A stretch of 64,000 nt of DNA from CALJFL01 sp036961205 (lineage in GTDB: Bacteria > Pseudomonadota > Gammaproteobacteria > Pseudomonadales > Halieaceae), in contig JBALVI010000001.1 of NCBI GenBank assembly GCA_036961205.1, forward strand, positions 434,001 through 498,000. Reading direction: 5' to 3'. Below the pieces are notes generated by a model. The model had not been told where the DNA came from, ran no database searches, and saw only the letters and a list, made by a program, of their open reading frames with translations. Each line of letters opens with the position of its first letter. Positions within the stretch are counted from its first letter, which is position 1. Made by a program: the position numbers and the translations under genes. Below are positions 18,134 through 27,324 of the stretch, piece after piece.

Positions 18134-19947
18134 TGAGCAAACCTACGCTGAATGAAATCACCGACCGCATTATCGAACGCAGTCAAGATTCACGCCGCAT
18201 TTACCTGGAACGCATTAACGAGATGCGCAGGCAGGGACCACTGCGGGGCAGCCTGAGCTGCAGCAATCTGGCGCACGGCTTTGCCGCTTCTAACGACGAT
18301 GACAAGCAGATGCTAAAGCTCACCGAATCTGCAAATATCGGCATCATCAACGCCTACAACGACATGTTGTCCGCACACAAACCGCTGGAGGAATATCCGC
18401 GGTTGATCAAACAGGCCGCCCATGCGGTCGGCAGCACAGCCCAGGTAGCCGGCGGCGTACCGGCAATGTGCGACGGCGTCACACAGGGCACCGCGGGGAT
18501 GGAGCTAAGCCTGTTCAGCCGGGACATCATTGCCGGAGCCACTGCCATCTCCCTGTCTCACAATATGTTTGACGGGGCGCTGTGCCTGGGCGTTTGCGAC
18601 AAGATCGTGCCCGGTCTAATGATAGGCGCACTCAGCTTTGGTCACCTGCCGGTAATTTTTGCTCCGGCGGGACCCATGACGTCGGGACTAGGCAACAAAG
18701 AAAAAGCCGCCATACGGCAACAATTTGCCGAGGGTAAAATAGGCCGCGAGGAATTACTGGACGCAGAATCTGCTGCCTATCACGGCGAGGGTACCTGCAC
18801 ATTTTACGGCACTGCCAACAGCAACCAGATGTTGATGGAAGTGATGGGCTTGCACGTTCCCGGTGCGGCGTTTGAAAATCCGGGCACGCCCCTGCGTGAT
18901 CAACTGACAATTGCGGCGGCCCAGCGACTCTGTCAGATCACCGCGCTCGGCAAAGAATACACTCCTATGGCTGAGGTGGTGGATGAGAAGTGCATCGTCA
19001 ACGCCGTGGTCGCGTTGCTGGCAACCGGAGGCTCTACCAATCACAGCATTCACTGGATTGCGATAGCCCGCGCTGCCGGTATCCTGCTCGACTGGCAAGA
19101 TTTCAGCGATCTGTCGGCGATTACCCCACTGGTATCGAGGGTATACCCAAATGGCAGCGCAGATGTAAACCACTTCCACGCTGCCGGCGGCACCGCGTTT
19201 GTTATCCGCACCTTGCTGGACCACGGCATGCTGCACGAGGATGTCAGTACTGTCTGGGGTAAAGGACTTCGCCACTACACCCTGGAGCCACGACTCAGCG
19301 AAGGAAGACTAAGCCACGTTCAGGGGCTGAATATTAGCGGCGACACCGACGTAGTGCGACCGGCAGATAATCCGTTTGACCCGGAAGGCGGTCTGCGACT
19401 ATTGGAGGGTAATCTCGGGCGCAGCGTAATAAAAATTTCGGCGGTGGCTACTGAGCACCATCTCATAGAGGCTCCGGCACGAGTTTTTGAAGATCAAAGC
19501 AGCCTCAAAGAGGCATTTGAAAACGGTGAACTGGACAGCGATATGATTGCCGTAGTTCGCTTTCAGGGGCCCAAGGCAAACGGTATGCCGGAACTACACA
19601 AGCTGACACCGTATCTGGGTATTTTACAGGACCGTGGGTTTCAAGTGGCTCTGGTCACGGATGGCCGCATGTCGGGCGCTTCGGGCAAGGTACCCGCCGC
19701 TATTCACCTGAGTCCCGAGGCACTCTCGGGGGGCCCCATTTCGAAAGTCAGGGACGGTGATTTATTACGCTTGAATGCCAGCACCGGTGAACTCACTGCC
19801 CTGGTACCCGTTGAAGAGTGGAGTCAGCGCGAGAGTGCCATCCGCGACAACCACGATAGTGAATACGGTACAGGACGGGAGTTGTTTGCCCATATGCGTA
19901 ACGCGGTCAATGAAGCGGAGTTGGGTGCCACAATTTTTCAACCGTAG
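18133..19947 (+). CDS. edd: Phosphogluconate dehydratase
   Basis: Dehydrates 6-phosphogluconate to 2-keto-3-deoxy-6-phosphogluconate, the committed step of the Entner-Doudoroff pathway. The product is 604 residues from ATG 18133; a GTG at 18121 would lie inside pgl. The iron-sulfur cluster cysteines sit in MCDGVTQG, LGVCDKI and GTCTFYGTANSNQM, and GRMSGASGKVPAAIH is the C-terminal family motif. In pseudomonads edd is next to glk and eda is next to zwf-pgl; here glk is 39 kb away and eda is absent from the window. A convergent alcohol dehydrogenase ends 14 bp downstream. Confidence 0.96.
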   Translation: MSKPTLNEITDRIIERSQDSRRIYLERINEMRRQGPLRGSLSCSNLAHGFAASNDDDKQMLKLTESANIGIINAYNDMLSAHKPLEEYPRLIKQAAHAVGSTAQVAGGVPAMCDGVTQGTAGMELSLFSRDIIAGATAISLSHNMFDGALCLGVCDKIVPGLMIGALSFGHLPVIFAPAGPMTSGLGNKEKAAIRQQFAEGKIGREELLDAESAAYHGEGTCTFYGTANSNQMLMEVMGLHVPGAAFENPGTPLRDQLTIAAAQRLCQITALGKEYTPMAEVVDEKCIVNAVVALLATGGSTNHSIHWIAIARAAGILLDWQDFSDLSAITPLVSRVYPNGSADVNHFHAAGGTAFVIRTLLDHGMLHEDVSTVWGKGLRHYTLEPRLSEGRLSHVQGLNISGDTDVVRPADNPFDPEGGLRLLEGNLGRSVIKISAVATEHHLIEAPARVFEDQSSLKEAFENGELDSDMIAVVRFQGPKANGMPELHKLTPYLGILQDRGFQVALVTDGRMSGASGKVPAAIHLSPEALSGGPISKVRDGDLLRLNASTGELTALVPVEEWSQRESAIRDNHDSEYGTGRELFAHMRNAVNEAELGATIFQP

Positions 19948-19961
19948 CCGCCAACTTACGG

Positions 19962-21167
19962 TCAGGCAGTAATCTGACTTAGAATCGCAACCGTGCTGCC
20001 ATAATCCAGCAGCCGTGGCACCGCATAACCATCGCCCTCAGCCATAGCAAGACCGGCCAGGTAGGGATAATCTTCCGCTTTTATTTTTTCTGAGTGATCT
20101 TGAATATGCACTGCGGTTCGCAAGTCACGCACAGCGGTGATGAAGGCGTGCGCAAGCTGCTCCTGACTGTCTCCGGGATTTCCCGAACCAATCAATACGG
20201 CGAGCTCCGCCAATTCGGTTTGTGATTCCTCGCGACAAAATTCCAGCACTGAAGGTAAAACCAGTGCATTGGCCAAGCCATGTGGGATACCGTATTTAGC
20301 ACCTAGCTGATGTGCGATGGCATGAACATTGCCAACGTTGACCTGGTTGATAGCAATACCTGCGTAATACGCTGCCATCGACATCGCGTCACGGGCAGCG
20401 AGGTTACTGCCGTCATTGCAAGCATCCACCAAATTCTCGAAGACCAGTTTAATGGCAGCCCGTGAATGTTCTTTCCTGGTCCCTCTTTCCCATACGCCAA
20501 TATAGGCTTCGATTCCATGAGTCAGTGCGTCCATACCTGTCGCCGCAGTAATAGCAGTTGGCAGTCCCAGAATCAGCGAAGGGTCCAACGCCGCAGCGGA
20601 AGGCAGTAGGGTACCACCTGAAATAACGCCCTTCTCATGGGTTTCCGGATCTGAGATCACCGCACCCATCGTCGCCTCTGAACCGGTGCCCGACGTAGTC
20701 GGAATAGCGTAAATTTTAGGTATCTCATGTTTTACTTTGCCAAAGCCTACCCAGTCCCGGGGATTGGTATCACTGCTGTAAGACGCGGCTATAATTTTCG
20801 CTGCATCAATCGCAGAGCCGCCGCCCACCGCCAGGACAATTTCACTTTTGTGCTCACGCATTACCACAACGCCCGCCTCGACCTGGGCATAGGTAGGATC
20901 TGGCAGCACACCGTCAAAATAAGCGAGGTCAACATCCGCTTCCAGTAACCCGGAGATGGCCTGATCAACTACACCCAACTCCCGCAGCGCTTTATCGGTA
21001 ACAATCAAAACTTTGGACACACCCATTCGCGCAATAAAGTCGCAAAGCTGGCGAGAGCTGCCGGCACCGGCAAATACCGTATAACTGGCGCCTGGTGTCA
21101 GTTTCACTAAGAGCATCATCAAATTTAGGTACAAGACGTGTTTAATCTTCCTGATGAACATCGGCAT
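19962..21167 (-). CDS. Iron-containing (type III) alcohol dehydrogenase
   Basis: A 401-residue NAD(P)-dependent oxidoreductase of the Fe-ADH family. The cofactor motif AVGGGSAIDAAK is near residue 115, PTTSGTGSEAT follows near 160, and the metal site is formed by GMDALTHGIEA and GNVHAIAHQLGAKYGIPHG. ATG 21167 has GGAG 7 bases upstream. The N-terminal 25 residues are unusually hydrophobic (VLYLNLMMLLV). Substrate may be a primary alcohol or a hydroxyacid. It stands on the opposite strand at the end of the zwf-pgl-edd operon and is not obviously part of glucose metabolism. Confidence 0.88.
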   Translation of the reverse strand: MPMFIRKIKHVLYLNLMMLLVKLTPGASYTVFAGAGSSRQLCDFIARMGVSKVLIVTDKALRELGVVDQAISGLLEADVDLAYFDGVLPDPTYAQVEAGVVVMREHKSEIVLAVGGGSAIDAAKIIAASYSSDTNPRDWVGFGKVKHEIPKIYAIPTTSGTGSEATMGAVISDPETHEKGVISGGTLLPSAAALDPSLILGLPTAITAATGMDALTHGIEAYIGVWERGTRKEHSRAAIKLVFENLVDACNDGSNLAARDAMSMAAYYAGIAINQVNVGNVHAIAHQLGAKYGIPHGLANALVLPSVLEFCREESQTELAELAVLIGSGNPGDSQEQLAHAFITAVRDLRTAVHIQDHSEKIKAEDYPYLAGLAMAEGDGYAVPRLLDYGSTVAILSQITA

Positions 21168-21255
21168 GATTTACTCCAAATTCTTTTAACAACGAAGTCT
21201 ATTTTTAAATTACAGACGCTGTTTTAGCAGGTTTTTCCAAATTCCGCCACGTCAT

Positions 21256-22926
21256 TTACTGGCGAGCATCAGGCAAGAGTGCATGCGAGTCCTGTGGCAG
21301 AATAAACCAGCGCAGAGCTTCAGTACTGTCAGTCAGCAACAAGTCATAGCTTTGCTGATCACTGCGGTCAGCCAACAACTCAACTTTCCCGCGTTCAAGC
21401 AGATCGGCCGGTGAAAACACCTTGGCGTCTTCCTGCCCGGCCTGATTTTCAGCAGCATTGAAATCCAGCGCAGGGAGTGACACTGGCAACGCCATCTCAT
21501 GATCCTGGTAGCGCCAAACCCCGCTACCCGTGTCAAAATGATAATAAGGCAGCAGGCGCCAGCCATGTTCAGCGACCAGTTCTATCGCGCCCAGTAGATA
21601 GTCAAATTCCTGTTCACTGATGAAGTAATTAAAATTCAACCGCACCCAGCCCGGCCGTAAGATCATTGCACCGTGCTGAATTTCCTTCTCGATAGCACGA
21701 CTTACCGCCATCGACATGCCCAGCAAGCTGTGACCATAGGGCCCGGCGCAAGAGCAGCCACCACGCACTTGAATACCAAACAAGTCATTGAGTAGCGACA
21801 CTACAAAACCATAATGCAGGTCCAGATCTCCGCGCTTGATTCGCAGGGAGAGTATCGACAGACGCGGCGCTTCCAGGTCCCCTAGAATTTCGACTCCCGG
21901 GCATGCGTGTAAGCGGGACATCGCGCGAGTGATAAAACTGTGCTCGCGACGCTCAATCTCGTCTGTGCCGACATCCTGCTGCAACTTAAACACCAGGCCC
22001 GCGCGAATCGATTCCACAATAGCGGGGGTTCCACCTTCCTCACGCCGCTCATGGTCGTCAATGAACAGATGATCTTCAGGCGTGACATAAACGACCGTGC
22101 CACCGCCAACGACCGCCGGTACCGAGTTTTTCAGAATCGAGCGCTTGGCCACCAACACTCCCGGCGTTCCGGGCCCGCCGACAAACTTGTGGGGAGAGAG
22201 AAAAATCGCGTCCAGCGGAACTGAGCTATTCATATCAATGCTGACATAAGGCCCCGCCGCAGCATAGTCCCAAAATGCCAGGGCACCGTATTGCTTGAGC
22301 AACCCGGTGACGGCCTCCACATCACTTTTGATACCGGTAACATTCGAAGCCGCAGAAAAGCTGCCTATAATCAAAGGCCGGTCGGAGTGCGCCTTCAGTT
22401 GCTGGTCCAGTACGGCCAGATCTATCTGACCAGCTGCGGTAAGCGGTATTGCGACAACGTCAGCAATGCTCTCCCGCCAGGGTATCTCGTTGGAGTGATG
22501 CTCATAGGGGCCGATCAACACCACCGGGCGCTGCTGAGCTGGAATCTGTGCCTCCAATTCGTATTGCTGCGCAAGATCTCTTGGCAACCTCAGGTTAAGA
22601 ATATCAATCAGTTTGTTAATCGCCGCCGTTGCACCTGGGCCGCAAAAGATAATCTGATCATCCTGGCCGCCATTAACAGCTTCTCTTATTATCTGGCGAG
22701 CCTGCTCCCGCAGCGCCGTTGTTTGGGCTCCGGTGAATGAGGTTTCAGTGTGGGTGTTGGCATAGAAAGGCAAAACCTGATCACGGATCCAGGTCTCAAT
22801 AAAAGAGAGGCTGCGCCCCGATGCGGTGTAATCCGCATAGACCAAAGGCCTGCTCCCAAAGGGGGTGTTAATGGCGATTTTGTCGCCGACAACGCTGCGA
22901 CGAACTTTTTCAATGAGATCAGACAC
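21256..22926 (-). CDS. Class V aminotransferase-fold PLP enzyme
   Basis: About 557 residues from a GTG at 22926, which is preceded by GGAAG at a suitable distance; the frame stays open to 22986. The fold is that of cysteine desulfurases and related class V enzymes: YADYTASGRS at the N-terminus, GPGATAAINK near 110, and the PLP lysine in LSPHKFVGGPGTPG. A Cys motif, GGCSCAGPYGHSLLG, sits where desulfurases carry their mobile Cys loop. About 130 residues beyond the fold have no recognised function. It is divergent from an Lrp/AsnC regulator, suggesting amino-acid-responsive control. Substrate unknown. Confidence 0.83.
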   Translation of the reverse strand: MSDLIEKVRRSVVGDKIAINTPFGSRPLVYADYTASGRSLSFIETWIRDQVLPFYANTHTETSFTGAQTTALREQARQIIREAVNGGQDDQIIFCGPGATAAINKLIDILNLRLPRDLAQQYELEAQIPAQQRPVVLIGPYEHHSNEIPWRESIADVVAIPLTAAGQIDLAVLDQQLKAHSDRPLIIGSFSAASNVTGIKSDVEAVTGLLKQYGALAFWDYAAAGPYVSIDMNSSVPLDAIFLSPHKFVGGPGTPGVLVAKRSILKNSVPAVVGGGTVVYVTPEDHLFIDDHERREEGGTPAIVESIRAGLVFKLQQDVGTDEIERREHSFITRAMSRLHACPGVEILGDLEAPRLSILSLRIKRGDLDLHYGFVVSLLNDLFGIQVRGGCSCAGPYGHSLLGMSMAVSRAIEKEIQHGAMILRPGWVRLNFNYFISEQEFDYLLGAIELVAEHGWRLLPYYHFDTGSGVWRYQDHEMALPVSLPALDFNAAENQAGQEDAKVFSPADLLERGKVELLADRSDQQSYDLLLTDSTEALRWFILPQDSHALLPDARQ

Positions 22927-23103
22927 TACAAGCTTCCACTTAAGATAAACAATGGGCGTGATTGTAGTGACAAAACCCAGAGACATTGTGCCTCTTTGTT
23001 ATGAAAAATCGATCAAAATCGAATTTCTTTCCCATTATTAGTTATTTTAAAGGTTTTATTTCCCGTTTATACTCAATTTGGCGCAACGAAAGGTGTAATA
23101 CAG

Positions 23104-23577
23104 ATGGATAAATTCGATTTGAGCATCCTCGAAAAGGTTCAGCGGGATGCCTCGTTATCTGTGGGGGAGCTCGCTGATCAGGTGGGAATATCCAAGTCCG
23201 CCTGCTGGCGCAGACTGCAAAAGCTAGAAGAGAGTGGCGTAATTCGTCAGCGGGTCACGCTGTTAAACCCGGAGAAAGTTGGCCTGACTCTCACCGTATA
23301 CATTTCAGTGCGCACCAATCAACACAATAAACAATGGGCGAAGAAATTCCGCAGCGTGGTCGAGTCTATTCCCGGCATCCTCGAGGTCTATCGAATGGGT
23401 GGCGAGCTGGACTACCTACTCAAGGCGGTTGTGATCGATATGCCAGACTATGATCGTCTGTATCAGGACCTGATCCGCGCCGACCTTTTTGATGTCAGCG
23501 CGGGCTTCGTAATGGAAGAGATTAAGTACACCACCGCTTTGCCGCTGCCCTCCCAAGATACTATGGCAAGCAACTAA
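23104..23577 (+). CDS. Lrp/AsnC-family regulator
   Basis: A 157-residue transcriptional regulator with an N-terminal helix-turn-helix (SVGELADQVGISKSACWRRLQKLEESGVI) and a C-terminal RAM/AsnC ligand-binding domain (IPGILEVYRMGGELDYLLKAVV). These proteins respond to amino acids. It is divergent from the class V PLP enzyme across about 177 bp and probably controls it. TATACT at 23068-23073 could be its -10 element. Confidence 0.93.
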   Translation: MDKFDLSILEKVQRDASLSVGELADQVGISKSACWRRLQKLEESGVIRQRVTLLNPEKVGLTLTVYISVRTNQHNKQWAKKFRSVVESIPGILEVYRMGGELDYLLKAVVIDMPDYDRLYQDLIRADLFDVSAGFVMEEIKYTTALPLPSQDTMASN

Positions 23578-23667
23578 CCCAGCTACCTTATGGCAACGAC
23601 CTCAGGGGGCGCCCACAGAGACTAAATGCGGCCGTGCTCGCCTAAAATTATCACCTTGGCGCGCTGT

Positions 23668-24447
23668 CTAGCCGCTTTTTGGCCCGCCGTTCTGACCGGG
23701 CCAGCGAGAACCGGAGATAGTGTCAGCAAAGGGTAGGAACCCCTCTGGATCAAGTGCGCCAGCCAGTTTGACCTCGCGATCGAGAAAGATCGGCCACCAT
23801 AGGTGTGCCGATAACTGTTCTAACATGGGCAACTCGGTTGTCAGTGGGTCCCAGGGGCTGTCGCGCAAGACCAGTTGTCCCTGCACTTCTTCGCGCCAGG
23901 CAGTGCCGTAGCGGCTGCGCACATGAACAACATGCGGCGGAAAATCAAAGCCAGTAGCAGGGCCACCGACGCTGACTGCTCGTGAAGATTTGATCCACCA
24001 CTCATGCATGTCAAAATCTTCGAGAATTTCGGCAGGCCCGGTAGACACACCTTTAAACTCAGCAAAGGTGTAACCCTGATGGGTACACTTGGCCGAAACC
24101 TGTGGCCCCAGACGCCAATACTCTATGTCACATGGATATTTGGGCTGGCCGTTGGTCTCCTGGCTAATGAAAATCGCCGACTCCTGATCGATACCGTAGC
24201 CAATTGTATATTCTCCCTCGATACCGTTGTAGTTTGCATCCACTGAGGTTACGACACCGAACTCCGGTTCAGCGGGTACAGGAAAATTGTAAATCGTCAG
24301 CGTGACGCGAGGATTTGCACCTGCATCAATACCGGGCGGTAGCAGAGCTGCTATCTTTTCAGGATCAGTGCGATAGACAATCTTCAGCATGGGCCAATTA
24401 ACAATATCTCCCGGGTTGCCCTGAGGCGCGTTAGTTTGATCTGACAT
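23668..24447 (-). CDS. Acetoacetate decarboxylase-family protein
   Basis: A 259-residue protein of the ADC fold. The likely Schiff-base lysine lies in NGQPKYPCDIEYW, about residue 100. The rest follows the beta-cone fold, with LPPGIDAG near the N-terminus. ADC relatives do decarboxylations, aldol-type reactions or hydrations, so the reaction is open. It is the last gene of a run with an SDR and a Rieske oxygenase (77-bp gap), suggesting processing of an oxidised organic substrate. Confidence 0.78.
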   Translation of the reverse strand: MSDQTNAPQGNPGDIVNWPMLKIVYRTDPEKIAALLPPGIDAGANPRVTLTIYNFPVPAEPEFGVVTSVDANYNGIEGEYTIGYGIDQESAIFISQETNGQPKYPCDIEYWRLGPQVSAKCTHQGYTFAEFKGVSTGPAEILEDFDMHEWWIKSSRAVSVGGPATGFDFPPHVVHVRSRYGTAWREEVQGQLVLRDSPWDPLTTELPMLEQLSAHLWWPIFLDREVKLAGALDPEGFLPFADTISGSRWPGQNGGPKSG

Positions 24448-24524
24448 TTTTTATTCCTATTTTAACGGTTTCAATCTGGTTTATTTATGGTCGGCCTGGA
24501 TTTTTCACTCGGCTAGACTGTCGG

Positions 24525-25406
24525 CTACGCGCCTACGGATTCAGGCGCGGGTGTACTGCGATTCAGTATCATTTCGGCACGACGGCGGATCATGTCATCG
24601 GTGTCCGGCGTGGTAGCGAGCAGCCAAAAAGCATCCTGCTCCAGACCTGCTACCGCCATGGCGGCAACTTCATCGGGATGGGTGCTCTGCAACTCGATGC
24701 CATATTCGGCTGCCATGCGCTTCATGTCCTCGACCGAGTTAATGCCCGACTCATTGCCTTCGGAATCCTTTTTGAGCGCTTCGGGACGTACCCGGCCAGA
24801 GTTAAACAAACCCGTTTCGACCACATGCGGCCCAGGGAACAGCGCACTGACTTTCACCGGGCTGCCAGCCGCCTGCACCTGATAATGTAGATTCTCGGTA
24901 ATAGCATGCACCGCAGCCTTGCTGGCGGTGTAAATAGGCGCATCGGGGAAGACCATAAACGCGCCATTACCGGAGCCAGTGACCACGAAATGTGCTTCTT
25001 CGCCAGCAGCAATCAAGCGCGGCATCAAAGCCCGTATCGAATTAATCACACCCCATACGTTCACGTTCAGACACCACTGCCAGTCCTTTTCGGAGTAGTC
25101 CCACATGGCACCAGACTCACCAGCTCCTATCCCCGCGTTGGCGAACACCAGATGCAGGCCACCAAATTCCTGCTGGGCTTTGTCACCTAGCGCACCCAGA
25201 CTATCCGTAGACGTAACGTCACAGTGCTCTACCACAGCATCAATGCCATCGGCTGCCAGGTCTTCAGCGATCTGAGCCATCGCGGTCTGGTCTACATCAC
25301 CAATAACGATTTTGGCGCCGCGTGAACCCAGAGCAAAAGCCAGAGACCGCCCCACTCCGCTTGCTCCACCGGTGATCAATGCAACTTTGTTGTTGAAGTC
25401 TTTCAT
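24525..25406 (-). CDS. Short-chain dehydrogenase/reductase
   Basis: A 293-residue NAD(P)-dependent oxidoreductase. It has the cofactor motif TGGASGVGRS near residue 13, NAG near 90, a catalytic serine in VVTGSGNG and YTASK as the Tyr-xxx-Lys pair. An insertion of about 30 residues after SGRVRPEAL lengthens it beyond the classical 250 residues. It starts 2 bp after the Rieske oxygenase stop, so the two are translationally coupled; it could oxidise the alcohol made by that oxygenase. Confidence 0.9.
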   Translation of the reverse strand: MKDFNNKVALITGGASGVGRSLAFALGSRGAKIVIGDVDQTAMAQIAEDLAADGIDAVVEHCDVTSTDSLGALGDKAQQEFGGLHLVFANAGIGAGESGAMWDYSEKDWQWCLNVNVWGVINSIRALMPRLIAAGEEAHFVVTGSGNGAFMVFPDAPIYTASKAAVHAITENLHYQVQAAGSPVKVSALFPGPHVVETGLFNSGRVRPEALKKDSEGNESGINSVEDMKRMAAEYGIELQSTHPDEVAAMAVAGLEQDAFWLLATTPDTDDMIRRRAEMILNRSTPAPESVGA

Positions 25407-25408
25407 AC

Positions 25409-26380
25409 CTACACACTCTCCTGTGGTGCTTGATCAGTGATGTAGAACTGTCGCACCCATTTACGGAAGGTGACCAGGGTCTCGTCACCCTTGCAAAACA
25501 GCGGTCTGCGCCTATGCACCTTATTGGCCCAAATTGGATAGTCGTCACTAAGGCCATCGATAATGCCCTGCATCACCGCATCCCCGGCCAACTCCTCTAT
25601 CTCCTTGCGTACCGTCAGCGTCCAACGCATTTTTGTTTCCGTTTTGCTCACCGGCTGCACACTGTTGTACACCACCATCTCTGCATTGGGGCCGTAGGTA
25701 TTGCGCACCATGGCAAAACCCGGCTGGTAGACAATGGCGTGTAGTTGATTCGGTATTTCCGCGTTACTGGCGTCGGAATGCAGGTGAAGGTGACGGCCGT
25801 CATCGTCAATAGTTACCGTTGACGGCGGCACATCAGGCTGCCTATGCACGTATTGAAAGTGCACCGGGTCACAAGAATTCTCGGCTATATCCTGAACATG
25901 TGCGGGCACATCAAACTCCGCATAGCGCGGCTCACTCCAGTTTGGGTCGCCCAGCTCAACAAGGTCGGGAATCTCCCACTGGGGTTCCGTGTTTTCCGGA
26001 TGAAACCACATATAGATCTCATCGTTCTTTTCAGCCGTCGGCCACACCCTGACCCGTGCCCGAGGTGGGATTTCGTCGCAGTAGGGAATTTCGTTACAGG
26101 CGCCATCGGTCCCAAATCGCCAACCGTGAAATGGGCACTGCAAGGATTCGCCCTTCACTTTGCCATTGACCCCCATGTGCGCACCCAGGTGGGGGCAAAA
26201 AGCATCCTGTACCTGCGCTACCCCTGCGTCGGTCCGGTAAACTGCCAGTTCACGATCAAAGGCTTTTACTGCCATGACCTCGCCCACTGCCAATTCAGGA
26301 CTACGCGCTACTGAGAACCAGCCCATCGGGTATTCGGGTGTGGTATTGGTGAGCGATTCACAGGCTTCAACTAGTGCCAT
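25409..26380 (-). CDS. Rieske non-heme iron oxygenase, alpha subunit
   Basis: A 323-residue oxygenase. The [2Fe-2S] Rieske site is Cys62-x-His64 and Cys82-x2-His85 (FCPHLG / QCPFHGW). The mononuclear iron site is AENSCDPVHFQYVH, giving bridging Asp171 and ligands His174 and His179, with an Asp near 280 as probable third ligand. The layout recalls KshA and cholesterol-desaturase-type oxygenases acting on steroid-like or hydrophobic substrates. At 323 residues it is shorter than typical KshA. No ferredoxin or reductase gene is adjacent, so electrons must come from elsewhere. First gene of its operon, controlled by a divergent TetR. Substrate unknown. Confidence 0.88.
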   Translation of the reverse strand: MALVEACESLTNTTPEYPMGWFSVARSPELAVGEVMAVKAFDRELAVYRTDAGVAQVQDAFCPHLGAHMGVNGKVKGESLQCPFHGWRFGTDGACNEIPYCDEIPPRARVRVWPTAEKNDEIYMWFHPENTEPQWEIPDLVELGDPNWSEPRYAEFDVPAHVQDIAENSCDPVHFQYVHRQPDVPPSTVTIDDDGRHLHLHSDASNAEIPNQLHAIVYQPGFAMVRNTYGPNAEMVVYNSVQPVSKTETKMRWTLTVRKEIEELAGDAVMQGIIDGLSDDYPIWANKVHRRRPLFCKGDETLVTFRKWVRQFYITDQAPQESV

Positions 26381-26554
26381 TTCATTTCTCCGTTGTGCTC
26401 GAACAGGGCCGAGCTTTTTTTAACATTCGTGACTACTGTGCCAGCCAGCCCGGTACGACAGGGGGTATTCACAGACAGAAAGCGCGGCATTCAGAGTCCC
26501 GTCAGTTGCCAGATCTCCCAGCAGAAAAGGTTCTCAACTGCGCAAACTTGCACA

Positions 26555-26566
26555 TTTGTATACAAA
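26555..26566. promoter_or_regulatory. Candidate TetR operator
   Basis: Perfect 12-bp palindrome TTTGTATACAAA, 45 bp before the tetR start codon in the 231-bp gap shared with the Rieske operon. TetR-family operators are usually palindromes of this sort near the regulator's own promoter. Binding is inferred. Confidence 0.5.
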
Positions 26567-26611
26567 ATAGTTTAATGACCTCTCAAATGCAACCCGGATA
26601 ACAAAGTTTTC

Positions 26612-27235
26612 ATGGACGTGATCGATGCTCCCGTAGGGCGCCGCGAAAAGCGCAAAATCGAGATTCGGGGTAGGATCGAAGACGCCGCCTATCGCCTGTT
26701 TAAAGAGCAGGGCATCGAGGACACGTCGATTGAACAAATCTGCGAGCAGGCGGATGTGGCCAGGCGCACCTTTTATGGCTACTTCCCCAACAAGCACGCG
26801 CTATTGGGGGGCCTGGGCGTATCCCGGTTGTATCGACAATCAGAGCCCATGCTGCGGCAGTTAATGGACAACTTCGATACTACCCGCAGTCGACTCAAAG
26901 CGATGGTTGACTATATAGAGTCCAATTACGCCGGCTATGAAGACATAGACCGGAAGCTGATTTTGCTGGCACCCTCCTCATTTGCTAACGACACAGAGCA
27001 ACAGCGGGAGATTGGCAACACGGCAATAGCGAGCTTTAGCCGGTTGATCGAAGCGGGCCAGGCAATGGGAGATACAAAAACGGACTTCTCCTCCGAAATA
27101 CTGGCCTCGATGATCGTGGGCACGCTCAACACCCTGACTACCAGCTGGGCAATAGACAGTGAATACCCAATTTTTGCCAAGCTTGAAGAGGCCCGGGCGA
27201 TGTTTGAGCATCTGATCTGTAAACCGCTCGCGTAA
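26612..27235 (+). CDS. TetR-family regulator
   Basis: A 207-residue repressor-type protein. Residues 15-65 form the TetR DNA-binding domain (IEDAAYRLFKEQGIEDTSIEQICEQADVARRTFYGYFPNK, in parts), followed by a helical ligand-binding domain. It is divergent from the Rieske/SDR/ADC operon and so is its probable repressor, responding to a substrate or product. A quinone oxidoreductase follows on the same strand after 89 bp. Confidence 0.92.
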   Translation: MDVIDAPVGRREKRKIEIRGRIEDAAYRLFKEQGIEDTSIEQICEQADVARRTFYGYFPNKHALLGGLGVSRLYRQSEPMLRQLMDNFDTTRSRLKAMVDYIESNYAGYEDIDRKLILLAPSSFANDTEQQREIGNTAIASFSRLIEAGQAMGDTKTDFSSEILASMIVGTLNTLTTSWAIDSEYPIFAKLEEARAMFEHLICKPLA

Positions 27236-27324
27236 AAGGTCTGCCCCGCCCTGCCCGGGGGTGAAGCACAGCAGGACTATCATCTATACTGTGCGCTTCT
27301 CAACGCCGGAACTCCCCCAAGACT

